From a bacterium (GTDB lineage Bacteria > Bdellovibrionota_C > UBA2361 > SZUA-149), in assembly GCA_003230795.1 (NCBI GenBank), contig QIGM01000318.1:1-6199 (forward strand): a stretch of DNA of 6,199 nt, read 5' to 3'. Made by a program: the position numbers and the translations under genes. The notes beneath the pieces are model-generated. The model was not told where the DNA came from. It was given only the letters and a program-made list of their open reading frames with translations, and made no database searches. Positions 1-5,373 of the stretch are shown piece after piece. Numbering within the stretch: the first letter of the stretch is position 1; every line of letters starts with the position of its first letter.

Positions 1-1779
1 GGACAGTATAGTGAAGAATACCGTATCATCCGCCCCGACGGAGAGATCCGATGGATTTGGGATCGTGGTTTCCCAATCGTAGATCCAGAGGGAACAGCAC
101 AGCGGATTGCCGGAATTGCAGAAGACATAACTGCGAGAAAAAACGCCGAAGAAAAAGTAAAGGAACTGAATCGTTACCTCGATTCAATAATTGAAAACAT
201 CCCGAGCATGATATTTATTAAGGAGGCTCAGGAGTTGCGATTTACCAGAGTCAATAAAACTGCTGAAAAAATCATTGGCATTTCACGTCAAGAACTCATC
301 GGAAAGAACGATTACGATTTTTTTCCAGTAGAACAGGCTTCGTTTTTCACTTCAAAAGATAGAGAAGTTATAAAAGACGGAAAACTCGTGTGTATCGAAC
401 AAGAGCCAATTGATACCAAGAATGGAAAGAGAATACTTCGCACGAAAAAAATACCAATAGTTAACTCTGAAGGTATAGCCACACATCTTCTCGGCATATC
501 AGAAGACATCACCGAGGCGATGAAGTGGGAAGAAGAGCGTCGTGACGCACATAAGGCACTCGAAATTAGAGTAAATGAACGTACGGCAGAACTCACGAGC
601 GTGAACGCGGAGCTCCGAAGACTAGCACTAATCGTTGAGTCCTCAGCTGACGCTATCTATTCACAGGATATCGATGGGCATATTACCAGCTGGAACACCG
701 GTGCAGAGAAAGTCTACGGTTACACGTCAGACGAAATTCTTGGTGAATCCAGTTTGATTCTTTGTTGCGGAGAGAGATTCACGAGCACTGCCGCATCCTT
801 CTCAAAATTAGCGGAAGATGCCACTTTCGAATTTTTTGAGACCCAGCATCAACGTAAGGAGGGAGGCTCCTTTGACGTCGCGGTCAATCTCTCAACGATT
901 CGTTCTGGCTCTGAGGTAATAGGATTCTGTACAATTGCACGCGACGTTAGTCACAGAGTCGAGCTGGAGAAGGAACTGAGACTCCATCGAGAGGAGCTTG
1001 AAATTCTTGTCGCTGATAGAACAAACGAATTGTTTGACTCCCAAACGCAACTTCGACGCTCTGAACGAATGGCCTCGATAGGTGTACTCGCCGCAGGTAT
1101 TGCCCATGAAATCAATAACCCAGTCGGAGCGATAATTCTTACCGCAGAAAATGCGCTTGAAAACCTCCGGGCGATGAAGAACAATTCAGTGTCTCTTGAG
1201 GCAGTCGAGAAAAGCTGCGACCGCATTATCACGAATGCGAATCGCTGCGCCAATATCGTGAAAGGTGTCCTACAGTTCTCACGACAAGAGGAATCCGAGA
1301 AACAGGAATGCGACATTAATCGGATTACCAAGACTGCGGTCGCGTTTCTTATGGACTTAGGTCAATTAGATGAGAACTACCTTACTCTCTCATTGGGGAA
1401 CGACTTGCCAAAAGTCGTGGCGAGCCCGATTGAGCTAGAACAGGTCGTTATTAACCTTGTGCGGAATGCCAAGGAATCAAGAGAGGAGCCAGTTCGAATT
1501 ACCGTTCGCACACAGGCGAATGAGAACGGTTTGATGTTGCAAATTCTTGATGACGGCCCAGGAATACCGGAGAGTAGCCGCGAGCGAGTGTTTGATCCTT
1601 TCTATACCACACGCCTACAAAGCGGCGGGACAGGCCTAGGGCTTAGTATTGTCCATGGAATTGTCACTGCGCATGAAGGAACGATTAGTGTAGTACCAAA
1701 CAATCCCACTGGCACATGCGTAGAGATATATCTTCCCGCATATCAGGAGTTTAAGGAGGAAACCCTCGTCAACGTCTGA
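1..1779 (+). CDS. Multi-PAS sensor histidine kinase, 5' end missing
   Basis: This is the last 592 residues of a two-component sensor kinase that autophosphorylates on histidine and passes the phosphate to an unseen response regulator. The frame is open from base 1, so the start lies outside the window; the first internal ATG at 208 would cut into the PAS region. Visible residues 1-50 are the end of one PAS/PAC domain (EYRIIRPDGEIRWIWDRG, then GIAEDIT). A second PAS spans about 70-175 (ends LLGISEDITE) and a third about 205-320 (SWNTGAEKVYGYTSDEILGE). Charged, coiled-coil-like linkers (around 176-205 and 320-355) separate the domains. The HisKA H-box is GIAHEINNPVGA with phospho-acceptor His369 (codon at 1105-1107). 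The ATPase domain has the N-box NLVRNAKES (Asn489), G1 DDGPGIP, the F-box FDPFYTTR and G2 GTGLGLS (about 543-549). No membrane segment or receiver domain is visible. The ligand is unknown. All catalytic motifs are intact. Confidence 0.97.
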   Translation, partial: GQYSEEYRIIRPDGEIRWIWDRGFPIVDPEGTAQRIAGIAEDITARKNAEEKVKELNRYLDSIIENIPSMIFIKEAQELRFTRVNKTAEKIIGISRQELIGKNDYDFFPVEQASFFTSKDREVIKDGKLVCIEQEPIDTKNGKRILRTKKIPIVNSEGIATHLLGISEDITEAMKWEEERRDAHKALEIRVNERTAELTSVNAELRRLALIVESSADAIYSQDIDGHITSWNTGAEKVYGYTSDEILGESSLILCCGERFTSTAASFSKLAEDATFEFFETQHQRKEGGSFDVAVNLSTIRSGSEVIGFCTIARDVSHRVELEKELRLHREELEILVADRTNELFDSQTQLRRSERMASIGVLAAGIAHEINNPVGAIILTAENALENLRAMKNNSVSLEAVEKSCDRIITNANRCANIVKGVLQFSRQEESEKQECDINRITKTAVAFLMDLGQLDENYLTLSLGNDLPKVVASPIELEQVVINLVRNAKESREEPVRITVRTQANENGLMLQILDDGPGIPESSRERVFDPFYTTRLQSGGTGLGLSIVHGIVTAHEGTISVVPNNPTGTCVEIYLPAYQEFKEETLVNV

Positions 1780-1820
1780 GCTGTCGGCTTAGAGAAATTC
1801 CCTGAGTCTTCTGAGAATCT

Positions 1821-1843
1821 GCGACCTTGATAAAGCCAGTCGC
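1821..1843. terminator. Weak hairpin between convergent genes
   Basis: GCGAC (1821-1825) pairs with GTCGC (1839-1843), with a possible inner CTT/AAG pairing. It lies in the 64-bp gap between the converging kinase and pilin-like genes and abuts the stop codon of the latter. There is no U-tract on either side, so a terminator role rests on position only. Confidence 0.25.
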
Positions 1844-2212
1844 TTAACAGACCTGACAGGCTCCACAGTCACCGTTAAATAGGGTGATATAGCTTCTAAG
1901 AATAAAAGCACCAACTGCAACAACAATCAGCGACCAAGCCATCTTAAATCCACCTACTGCTGAGGCGATAATAGCTCCGATTCCAGCAACTGCTGTAATA
2001 AGGGCACCAAAGGTTCCTTCCACCAGTAGGAGAATGCCATTACAAGCCTCTCCGTAGCTTCCTGAACCTGCATAGGCCAGCGATGTTCCGCCAACATAGA
2101 GCAGTCCTAAACCAAGCACAAACAGTGATAACTCACTGTATTTATTCGATTGTTCCTTGAATTCATGTACCTGACTCGACACACGAACGAATGCTTTCGT
2201 AATTACACTCAC
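1844..2212 (-). CDS. Small two-helix membrane protein, VirB2/TrbC-like pilin candidate
   Basis: The 122-residue product begins with a long polar N-terminus (about 25 residues), then a hydrophobic core LSLFVLGLGLLYVGG and a signal-peptidase-like site ending AYA before GSGSYG. The mature part, about 74 residues, has two hydrophobic helices (ILLLVEGTFGALITAVAGIG and AWSLIVVAVGAFILRSYITL) separated by a GGFK turn. A long signal peptide, an Ala-X-Ala site and two helices with a short loop are the layout of VirB2/TrbC-type pilins, which are inserted in the inner membrane and assembled into type IV secretion pili; the assignment is by architecture, not a recognised signature. The C-terminus is CGACQVC, a CxxCxxC cluster that is unusual for such pilins. 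I chose GTG at 2212 over GTG at 2218 because AGGGGGTG lies at proper distance from 2212 but touches 2218. No other secretion genes are nearby, so it could also be another small membrane protein. Confidence 0.72.
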   Translation of the reverse strand: MSVITKAFVRVSSQVHEFKEQSNKYSELSLFVLGLGLLYVGGTSLAYAGSGSYGEACNGILLLVEGTFGALITAVAGIGAIIASAVGGFKMAWSLIVVAVGAFILRSYITLFNGDCGACQVC

Positions 2213-2352
2213 AGCCACCCCCTATTTCTTACACAAAAATCTTCCTGCAAGGATGTTATTCGTGTGAGTTATCGAGTGTTTCCTCTAAAGAACGGTGTTT
2301 TGCCAAAAAGTGCTAAAATTAACGTCAGAGCCTCTAGGCTAAGTACACAAAA

Positions 2353-2384
2353 AAGCCAGACTGCGATGACTCGCAGCCTGGCTT
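2353..2384 (-). terminator. Intrinsic terminator of the FG-GAP gene
   Basis: Two paired blocks, AAGCCAG/CTGGCTT (2353-2359 with 2378-2384) and CTGCG/CGCAG (2361-2365 with 2372-2376), are separated by one A/C mismatch and closed by the loop ATGACT. On the minus strand the stem runs straight into a T-tract (bases 2349-2354 are all A on the plus strand). It lies about 30 bp beyond the stop codon of the FG-GAP gene, the classical Rho-independent arrangement. Confidence 0.9.
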
Positions 2385-2415
2385 CTGGACTATGCGTAAT
2401 GCGCTAGCGCCGCAA

Positions 2416-3741
2416 TCAGTCGTAACGCTGACGAGCAACTGGGACAGAACGGCATTCGGTCACACCACGTCGCTGAATCTGTACAGTCAACGGCTGGAAT
2501 GCTGTCAATGTATTTGCAGTTTGTGTAATCCAAAAGTGCGCTCTATTTCCATTACCGCCACATTTCACACGCTGGATACCACTTACGACGGCACCATCTG
2601 ATCCAAGCACGGTAAGTGTTGCACCACAGTATGAGATTGGAAGCAGGGCAACCGGAGCTTCATTGCTAACACCTTCTGAGACTGGCTTCCAAAGAGCACC
2701 ACGACGGGCCCCATCAGAGAAGTCAGTCGCAGTACCCGGTGTCGCTACGCAACCCGGAGTAGATGCAGCATCCTCTTCTGTATTCGCATCTGTAAGCGCC
2801 TCAGGACGGCTAAGTCTGTCGCCTCTTAGACCAAAGGGTACGTTTACAACTTGTCCGTCTCCAGCGAAGCGAACAAAGTGGCTACCAAATGTATCGGAGA
2901 CACGAAAAAGGGCTAGTTCTGCAAGCGATCCTTGGGTGAAATTCCCGATGTAAGGCTTATCGTCTTTCAGCCCGAAAGCAAGGCTTATAGCCAAATCAAG
3001 GTCAGTGTAGCGAATGAAAAACACCTTGAAGTCACCAAAGTCTCTCGTAACTACAACGTCTGCTTTTCCATCTCCGTTAAAATCAGATGGTGGTAGAAGA
3101 GTGTCTTCGCCTAGGCCGAAAGAGAATTGACTAGTAAAGCTTCCGCTAAGATTTCGCCCGAACCAAGTGATGCCGTTCGCGTCACTTCGAGCGACAATCA
3201 ATTCATCAACTCCATCTCCGGTGAGGTCTGCTGCAAACGGCGTATCTCCCGGTAATCCCCAAGAGATTCCAGCCGGCGCAATGTTCTCTATATACCAGAC
3301 AAGAGCTGCGCCAGTGTCTCGAACTGCGACTCGGTCGTTTTCACCAGAACCGCCAAAGAAACCAGTTACAGGAGTATCGCCTTCGAGACCCCAAACCACT
3401 TGGTCGGCAGCACCGTCATTTCTAAGTGAGAACCAATTAAGGAATCCTGAGATTACCCGGATGACGTTAAGGTCAAAATCTTTGTCTCCGTCAAAATCTC
3501 CCGAAAGGAGCATGTCCGCATTGCCCTCCGGTGCGAGACCGAAAGGAACCGGCCCAATTTCAACGCCTGTTGCAAGACGAAAGTACCACTGCCAGGTATT
3601 GTTCACTGCGCGAGTGATTACGATATCTGTTCGACCATCCGCGTCATAATCACCAGGAACAACGTTACCGCGATCAGCGAAAGCAGTTCCTGAGCAAATT
3701 AGGCAAAATATCGATAAGAAAGTGACGTATAATCGAACCAT
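2416..3741 (-). CDS. Secreted FG-GAP/VCBS-repeat beta-propeller protein
   Basis: A 441-residue exported protein. Residues 1-22 are a signal peptide (MVRLYVTFLSIFCLICSGTA, then FA), with probable cleavage after AFA. Six repeats of about 42-48 residues follow (about 29-69, 76-119, 124-163, 168-210, 217-258, 263-305). Each has a Ca-binding-type loop or a decayed form (DYDADGRTD, DFDGDKDFD, DLTGDGVDE, DFNGDGKAD; repeats 3 and 6 are degenerate), then a strand with W/F-rich residues, and closes with FGL or WGL, often followed by GDTP. This is the FG-GAP/VCBS propeller pattern of integrin-like surface proteins. A seventh repeat starts near 306 but breaks off into an acidic linker (DANTEEDAAS). The C-terminal region of about 110 residues has four cysteines (331, 372, 394, 430), likely two disulfides, and I do not recognise it. 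Function is probably surface adhesion or ligand binding. The start is ATG with GGAAGA 8 nt upstream; an intrinsic terminator follows the stop. Confidence 0.95.
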   Translation of the reverse strand: MVRLYVTFLSIFCLICSGTAFADRGNVVPGDYDADGRTDIVITRAVNNTWQWYFRLATGVEIGPVPFGLAPEGNADMLLSGDFDGDKDFDLNVIRVISGFLNWFSLRNDGAADQVVWGLEGDTPVTGFFGGSGENDRVAVRDTGAALVWYIENIAPAGISWGLPGDTPFAADLTGDGVDELIVARSDANGITWFGRNLSGSFTSQFSFGLGEDTLLPPSDFNGDGKADVVVTRDFGDFKVFFIRYTDLDLAISLAFGLKDDKPYIGNFTQGSLAELALFRVSDTFGSHFVRFAGDGQVVNVPFGLRGDRLSRPEALTDANTEEDAASTPGCVATPGTATDFSDGARRGALWKPVSEGVSNEAPVALLPISYCGATLTVLGSDGAVVSGIQRVKCGGNGNRAHFWITQTANTLTAFQPLTVQIQRRGVTECRSVPVARQRYD

Positions 3742-3834
3742 ATTCTAGATCTTCCGTATTTAGGGTTGTCGCCAAAAAGATTCCTAACATCACTCAAGTA
3801 CACATCGCAAACACATCTGTGGCAGTATTCTTAT

Positions 3835-3984
3835 CTAGTGAACTTGAATAATTCCCCCTAGAATTGGGCGGAATTTCTGTTTCCCAAGAACATAGCCAAA
3901 CTCCAGGGTCGGCCAAAAGAGATGGTTGTGAAGGTGTACACAAGATAAATCACCGAGAATACTTTTCCAGTTGTTCGCTTTCAT
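3835..3984 (-). CDS. Possible 49-residue protein or gene remnant
   Basis: A short open frame starts MKANNWKSILGDLSCVHL and ends PILGGIIQVH. AGAGGAG (plus-strand 3991-3997) sits exactly 6 nt before the ATG at 3984, an excellent ribosome binding site. The frame can also open at an ATG at 4005, giving 56 residues, but the SD favours 3984. It lies 93 bp upstream of the FG-GAP gene on the same strand. The product has no signal peptide, clear membrane segment or family I know. The good SD is the only strong argument. Chance, or the tail of a decayed gene, is as likely as a functional small protein. Confidence 0.33.
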   Translation of the reverse strand: MKANNWKSILGDLSCVHLHNHLFWPTLEFGYVLGKQKFRPILGGIIQVH

Positions 3985-4005
3985 CAAAGACTCCTCTGTT
4001 TTCAT

Positions 4006-4092
4006 AGGAGGAGATTTAGCTCAGAGACGAGCCTTACGGAAGGATGGGGATGGTCGGACGCTTACATTACGTCAATAGTACCTACCAGTATG
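4006..4092. other. Spacer with no recognised feature
   Basis: Between the possible small ORF and the DUF5615 remnant I see no coding frame, convincing promoter or terminator. A 6-bp inverted repeat (CCTACC at 4081-4086, GGTAGG at 4107-4112) straddles the toxin stop but has a 20-nt loop and no T-tract. Confidence 0.4.
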
Positions 4093-4417
4093 TTATAAAC
4101 CTAGACGGTAGGACCTGCTTTCAAGGTTAGTTCCTAGCAGCTCCAGTAACTCAGGGGCGAGCTGTTTAATGTGTTTGAATTTGTTCGATACTCCGTGGAG
4201 CAATACAACTGGAATGGGTAGGGTTTCTGACTGAAGTTGTGATGGCAGAGTGTAATCAACACTGACAAGAACGCCATAGCTTTCTGCCGCACGTCTAAGT
4301 AAAACCCCATTTTTAGTACCAGACCAACCAGTGGCTGTTACGTGATCTACTTGATGAGTGCCAAGTAATTCGGCAAAGCGAATGAATAGGGACGCACTCG
4401 TCCAACAGTATTTTCAT
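4093..4417 (-). pseudogene. DUF5615 (PIN-like) toxin gene with a one-base frameshift
   Basis: The first 12 codons read MKILLDECVPIH, the typical N-terminus of DUF5615 toxins of the PIN-like fold, with conserved Asp and Glu. Frame 1 then turns to nonsense and stops near 4313. If one base (A at 4381 on the plus strand, T on the coding strand) is skipped, the reading continues RFAELLGTHQVDHVTATGWS, then GTKNGVLLRRAAES, LVSVDYTLPSQ and LPIPVVLLHGVSNKFKHI, to a stop at 4093. That restores the whole family pattern (GWSGxKNGxLL and the VD motif) and gives 107 residues, the usual length. DUF5615 proteins pair with DUF433 antitoxins and are predicted RNases. As sequenced the toxin is inactive. A sequencing error is possible, since a single base is involved, but the site is not a homopolymer. 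Programmed frameshifting is less likely, as no slippery site is visible. Confidence 0.85.
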
Positions 4418-4609
4418 CATTTCTTTTCGAACATCTGCTAGTAAAGCAATAGCTTGTTTACGCGTAACTGATGGAAAATCGAGAAGAAACTCATCAATGG
4501 AATCTCCATCTTCTAGATAATCAAATAGCGCTGTAACTGGTACGCGAGTTCCAGGAAACACAGGCGTTCCGCCTAATATGTCTTTATCTATTTTGATATT
4601 CTTAACCAT
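4313..4609 (-). CDS. DUF433 antitoxin, reading into the toxin gene without a stop
   Basis: Residues 1-65 or so (MVKNIKIDKDILGGTPVFPG, TRVPVTALFDYLEDGDSIDE, FLLDFPSVTRKQAIALLADV) are a complete DUF433 domain. This is a small helix-turn-helix-type antitoxin that partners DUF5615 toxins and probably represses its own operon. The usual protein is about 75-80 residues. Here no stop separates it from the toxin: RKEMM leads directly into KILLDECVPIH in the same frame, and the frame ends 32 residues later in out-of-frame toxin sequence, for 98 residues in all. In the neighbouring frame TGATGA overlaps the toxin ATGATG, which would be the normal ATGA-type overlap, so a small indel late in the antitoxin is one explanation; a true fusion is another. 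I chose ATG 4609 over the TTG at 4627 because the domain begins there and the six extra residues (MCYSGC) are not family-like. The ribosome site (AGTGGG) is weak. Confidence 0.82.
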   Translation of the reverse strand: MVKNIKIDKDILGGTPVFPGTRVPVTALFDYLEDGDSIDEFLLDFPSVTRKQAIALLADVRKEMMKILLDECVPIHSLCRITWHSSSRSRNSHWLVWY

Positions 4610-4640
4610 GCACCCACTATAGCACAAGATGCTACGGTTT

Positions 4641-4669
4641 ATAATAAAAAGCTAGCCGGATGACCCCAA
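4641..4669 (-). promoter_or_regulatory. Sigma-70-type promoter for the DUF433/DUF5615 pair
   Basis: On the minus strand TTGGGG (4664-4669) and TATTAT (4641-4646) are spaced by exactly 17 bp, upstream of the antitoxin start at 4609. The -10 matches the consensus at 5 of 6 positions and the -35 at 3 of 6. The -35 lies inside the tandem repeat, so the repeat seems to contribute the promoter. A second candidate, TATAGT preceded by TGTGC, sits 6 nt before the ATG and would give a nearly leaderless message. Confidence 0.5.
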
Positions 4670-4708
4670 TAAGGGATCCCCAATAAGGGATCCAGGTTCT
4701 TTTTCAAA
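4664..4708 (+). repeat. Left inverted-repeat end: two 14-bp tandem units plus 17-bp motif
   Basis: CCCCAATAAGGGAT occurs twice head to tail (4664-4677 and 4678-4691). It is followed by CCAGGTTCTTTTTCAAA (4692-4708). The 17-bp motif returns inverted at 5134-5150 with 15 of 17 bases identical. In both copies the tandem array is on the outer side and the motif points inwards, so the two behave as ends of one unit or as oppositely oriented copies of a dispersed REP-like repeat. Confidence 0.8.
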
Positions 4709-4716
4709 GTCGACGA

Positions 4717-4738
4717 AGATTTAAGCGATTTTAAATCT
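4717..4738 (-). terminator. AT-rich hairpin after the Phd-like gene
   Basis: AGATTTAA (4717-4724) and TTAAATCT (4731-4738) form a perfect 8-bp stem with loop GCGATT, 6 bp beyond the stop of the Phd-like gene on the minus strand. The stem is AT-rich and has no immediate T-tract, so it would be a weak terminator. It may instead be an RNA-end stabiliser or part of the repeat-bounded unit. Confidence 0.4.
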
Positions 4739-4744
4739 GGTGCA

Positions 4745-4960
4745 TTAATCTAGAAGTAGTGAGTTCTCTCCTCTTCTTATCGCGTTGTGATAGTGACTCT
4801 CAAGAAGGCTTTCGTAAATTCTAGCGTTTACTAACACCAGGGCGTCTCTAGATTTTTGGGTGATTAGTAGTGCTTGTGGATTTTTTTGAAGTTCCTTTGA
4901 CCAACGGTTGAAGTGTTTGATGATGTTAGTTGCAGTGGTGATTTGATCTGAGGAAAACAT
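4745..4960 (-). CDS. Phd/YefM-like antitoxin without a toxin partner
   Basis: The 71-residue product fits the Phd/YefM antitoxin pattern. An N-terminal segment (SSDQITTATNIIKHFNRWSK) corresponds to the helix-bearing DNA-binding part. It is followed by a basic strand (NPQALLITQKSRDALVLVNA) like the family's 'ITRRGRPVAVL' stretch, then RIYESLLES matching the 'YERL' helix. The tail ENSLLLD is short, so the toxin-binding extension is reduced. AAAAGGAG (plus-strand 4970-4977) lies 9 nt before the ATG and fixes the start. Phd-type proteins bind operator palindromes and neutralise Doc, YoeB or similar toxins. No toxin frame exists on either side: downstream is only a hairpin and a repeat, and upstream there is no matching ORF. 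It is therefore an orphan antitoxin, possibly a repressor or anti-addiction factor. The family call is by pattern and moderately sure. Confidence 0.72.
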   Translation of the reverse strand: MFSSDQITTATNIIKHFNRWSKELQKNPQALLITQKSRDALVLVNARIYESLLESHYHNAIRRGENSLLLD

Positions 4961-4980
4961 CGCGTGAAGCTCCTTTTGTG

Positions 4981-5016
4981 AGATTTCTAATGTGCAAAAC
5001 GCACCGTTTGAAATCT
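4981..5016 (-). promoter_or_regulatory. Nested palindrome upstream of the Phd-like gene, candidate operator
   Basis: Outer arms AGATTTC (4981-4987) and GAAATCT (5010-5016) are perfect inverted copies, and inner arms GTGC (4992-4995) and GCAC (5001-5004) are also perfect. The palindrome begins 3 bp upstream of the ribosome binding site. Phd/YefM antitoxins repress their own promoters by binding such sites, so this may be the autoregulatory operator. A TATAAT on the plus strand overlaps its right edge (5016-5021), and TATAGA-like sequence is there on the minus strand, but I found no good -35 for either. Confidence 0.45.
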
Positions 5017-5133
5017 ATAATCGCAAGTTTGCCGGATTAGTTTCTCCTCAAGACTTATTCCTAAGTCCCTTTCCACGCTTGAATAAATCACGGATTTTAA
5101 AACTATTGTTGGTGAGCTAAATAATCGAAGGGA

Positions 5134-5224
5134 TTTGAAAAGGCACCTGGAACCGTTAATCGGGGGAACCGTTAATCGGGAACCGTTAATCGGGGAACCG
5201 TTAATCGGGGAACCGTTAATCGGG
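5134..5224 (-). repeat. Right inverted-repeat end: 17-bp motif plus five tandem units
   Basis: TTTGAAAAGGCACCTGG (5134-5150) is the inverted partner of the motif at 4692-4708. Five head-to-tail copies of AACCGTTAATC plus a G-run follow (5151-5166, 5167-5180, 5181-5195, 5196-5210, 5211-5224). The 11-base core is identical in all five; only the G-run varies (5, 3, 4, 4, 3). Read on the minus strand the unit is a CCCC-led sequence ending GGTT, a diverged relative of the CCCCAATAAGGGAT unit at the left end. No target-site duplication is evident outside the arrays. Confidence 0.85.
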
Positions 5225-5286
5225 TATTTTAGAAATAGTTTCGCAACTTCGGTAATCGCCTAAGAATAAAGGGATAATAATTTTAG

Positions 5287-5341
5287 GCAGCGGCCTAGAA
5301 AGAAACCTTGTTTGAAACCTAGGTTCTTTCTAGAGCGCTGC
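5287..5341. repeat. Long imperfect hairpin downstream of the 113-residue ORF
   Basis: GCAGCG (5287-5292) pairs with CGCTGC (5336-5341), CTAGAAAGAA (5295-5304) with TTCTTTCTAG (5324-5333), and CCT (5306-5308) with AGG (5321-5323). One 2-bp mismatch and one bulged A interrupt about 19 pairs, around a 12-nt loop. It lies about 30 bp beyond the stop of the gene on the minus strand. No proper T-tract follows, so it could be a weak terminator, an mRNA-stabilising stem or a palindromic intergenic repeat. Confidence 0.7.
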
Positions 5342-5373
5342 TTCGTGCTTCGGAGAGAGAAAGGGGCAATAGA

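Noticed and set aside
1753..1760. AAGGAGGA near the 3' end of the kinase gene, like a ribosome site for a following gene
   Set aside because: No start codon and no open frame follow at suitable distance; it simply encodes Lys-Glu codons near the C-terminus.
2663..3649. Long plus-strand open frames inside the FG-GAP gene
   Set aside because: They are antisense shadows of a clear repeat protein with signal peptide; their products are low-complexity Ser/Pro/Arg.
4991..5133. Open minus-strand frame between the right repeat and the Phd-like gene, considered as a missing toxin or transposase remnant
   Set aside because: Only a GTG start giving about 35 residues, no ribosome site and no recognisable motif.
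5151..5224. G-quadruplex from the five G-runs
   Set aside because: The runs are separated by 11-nt loops, too long for a stable canonical quadruplex.
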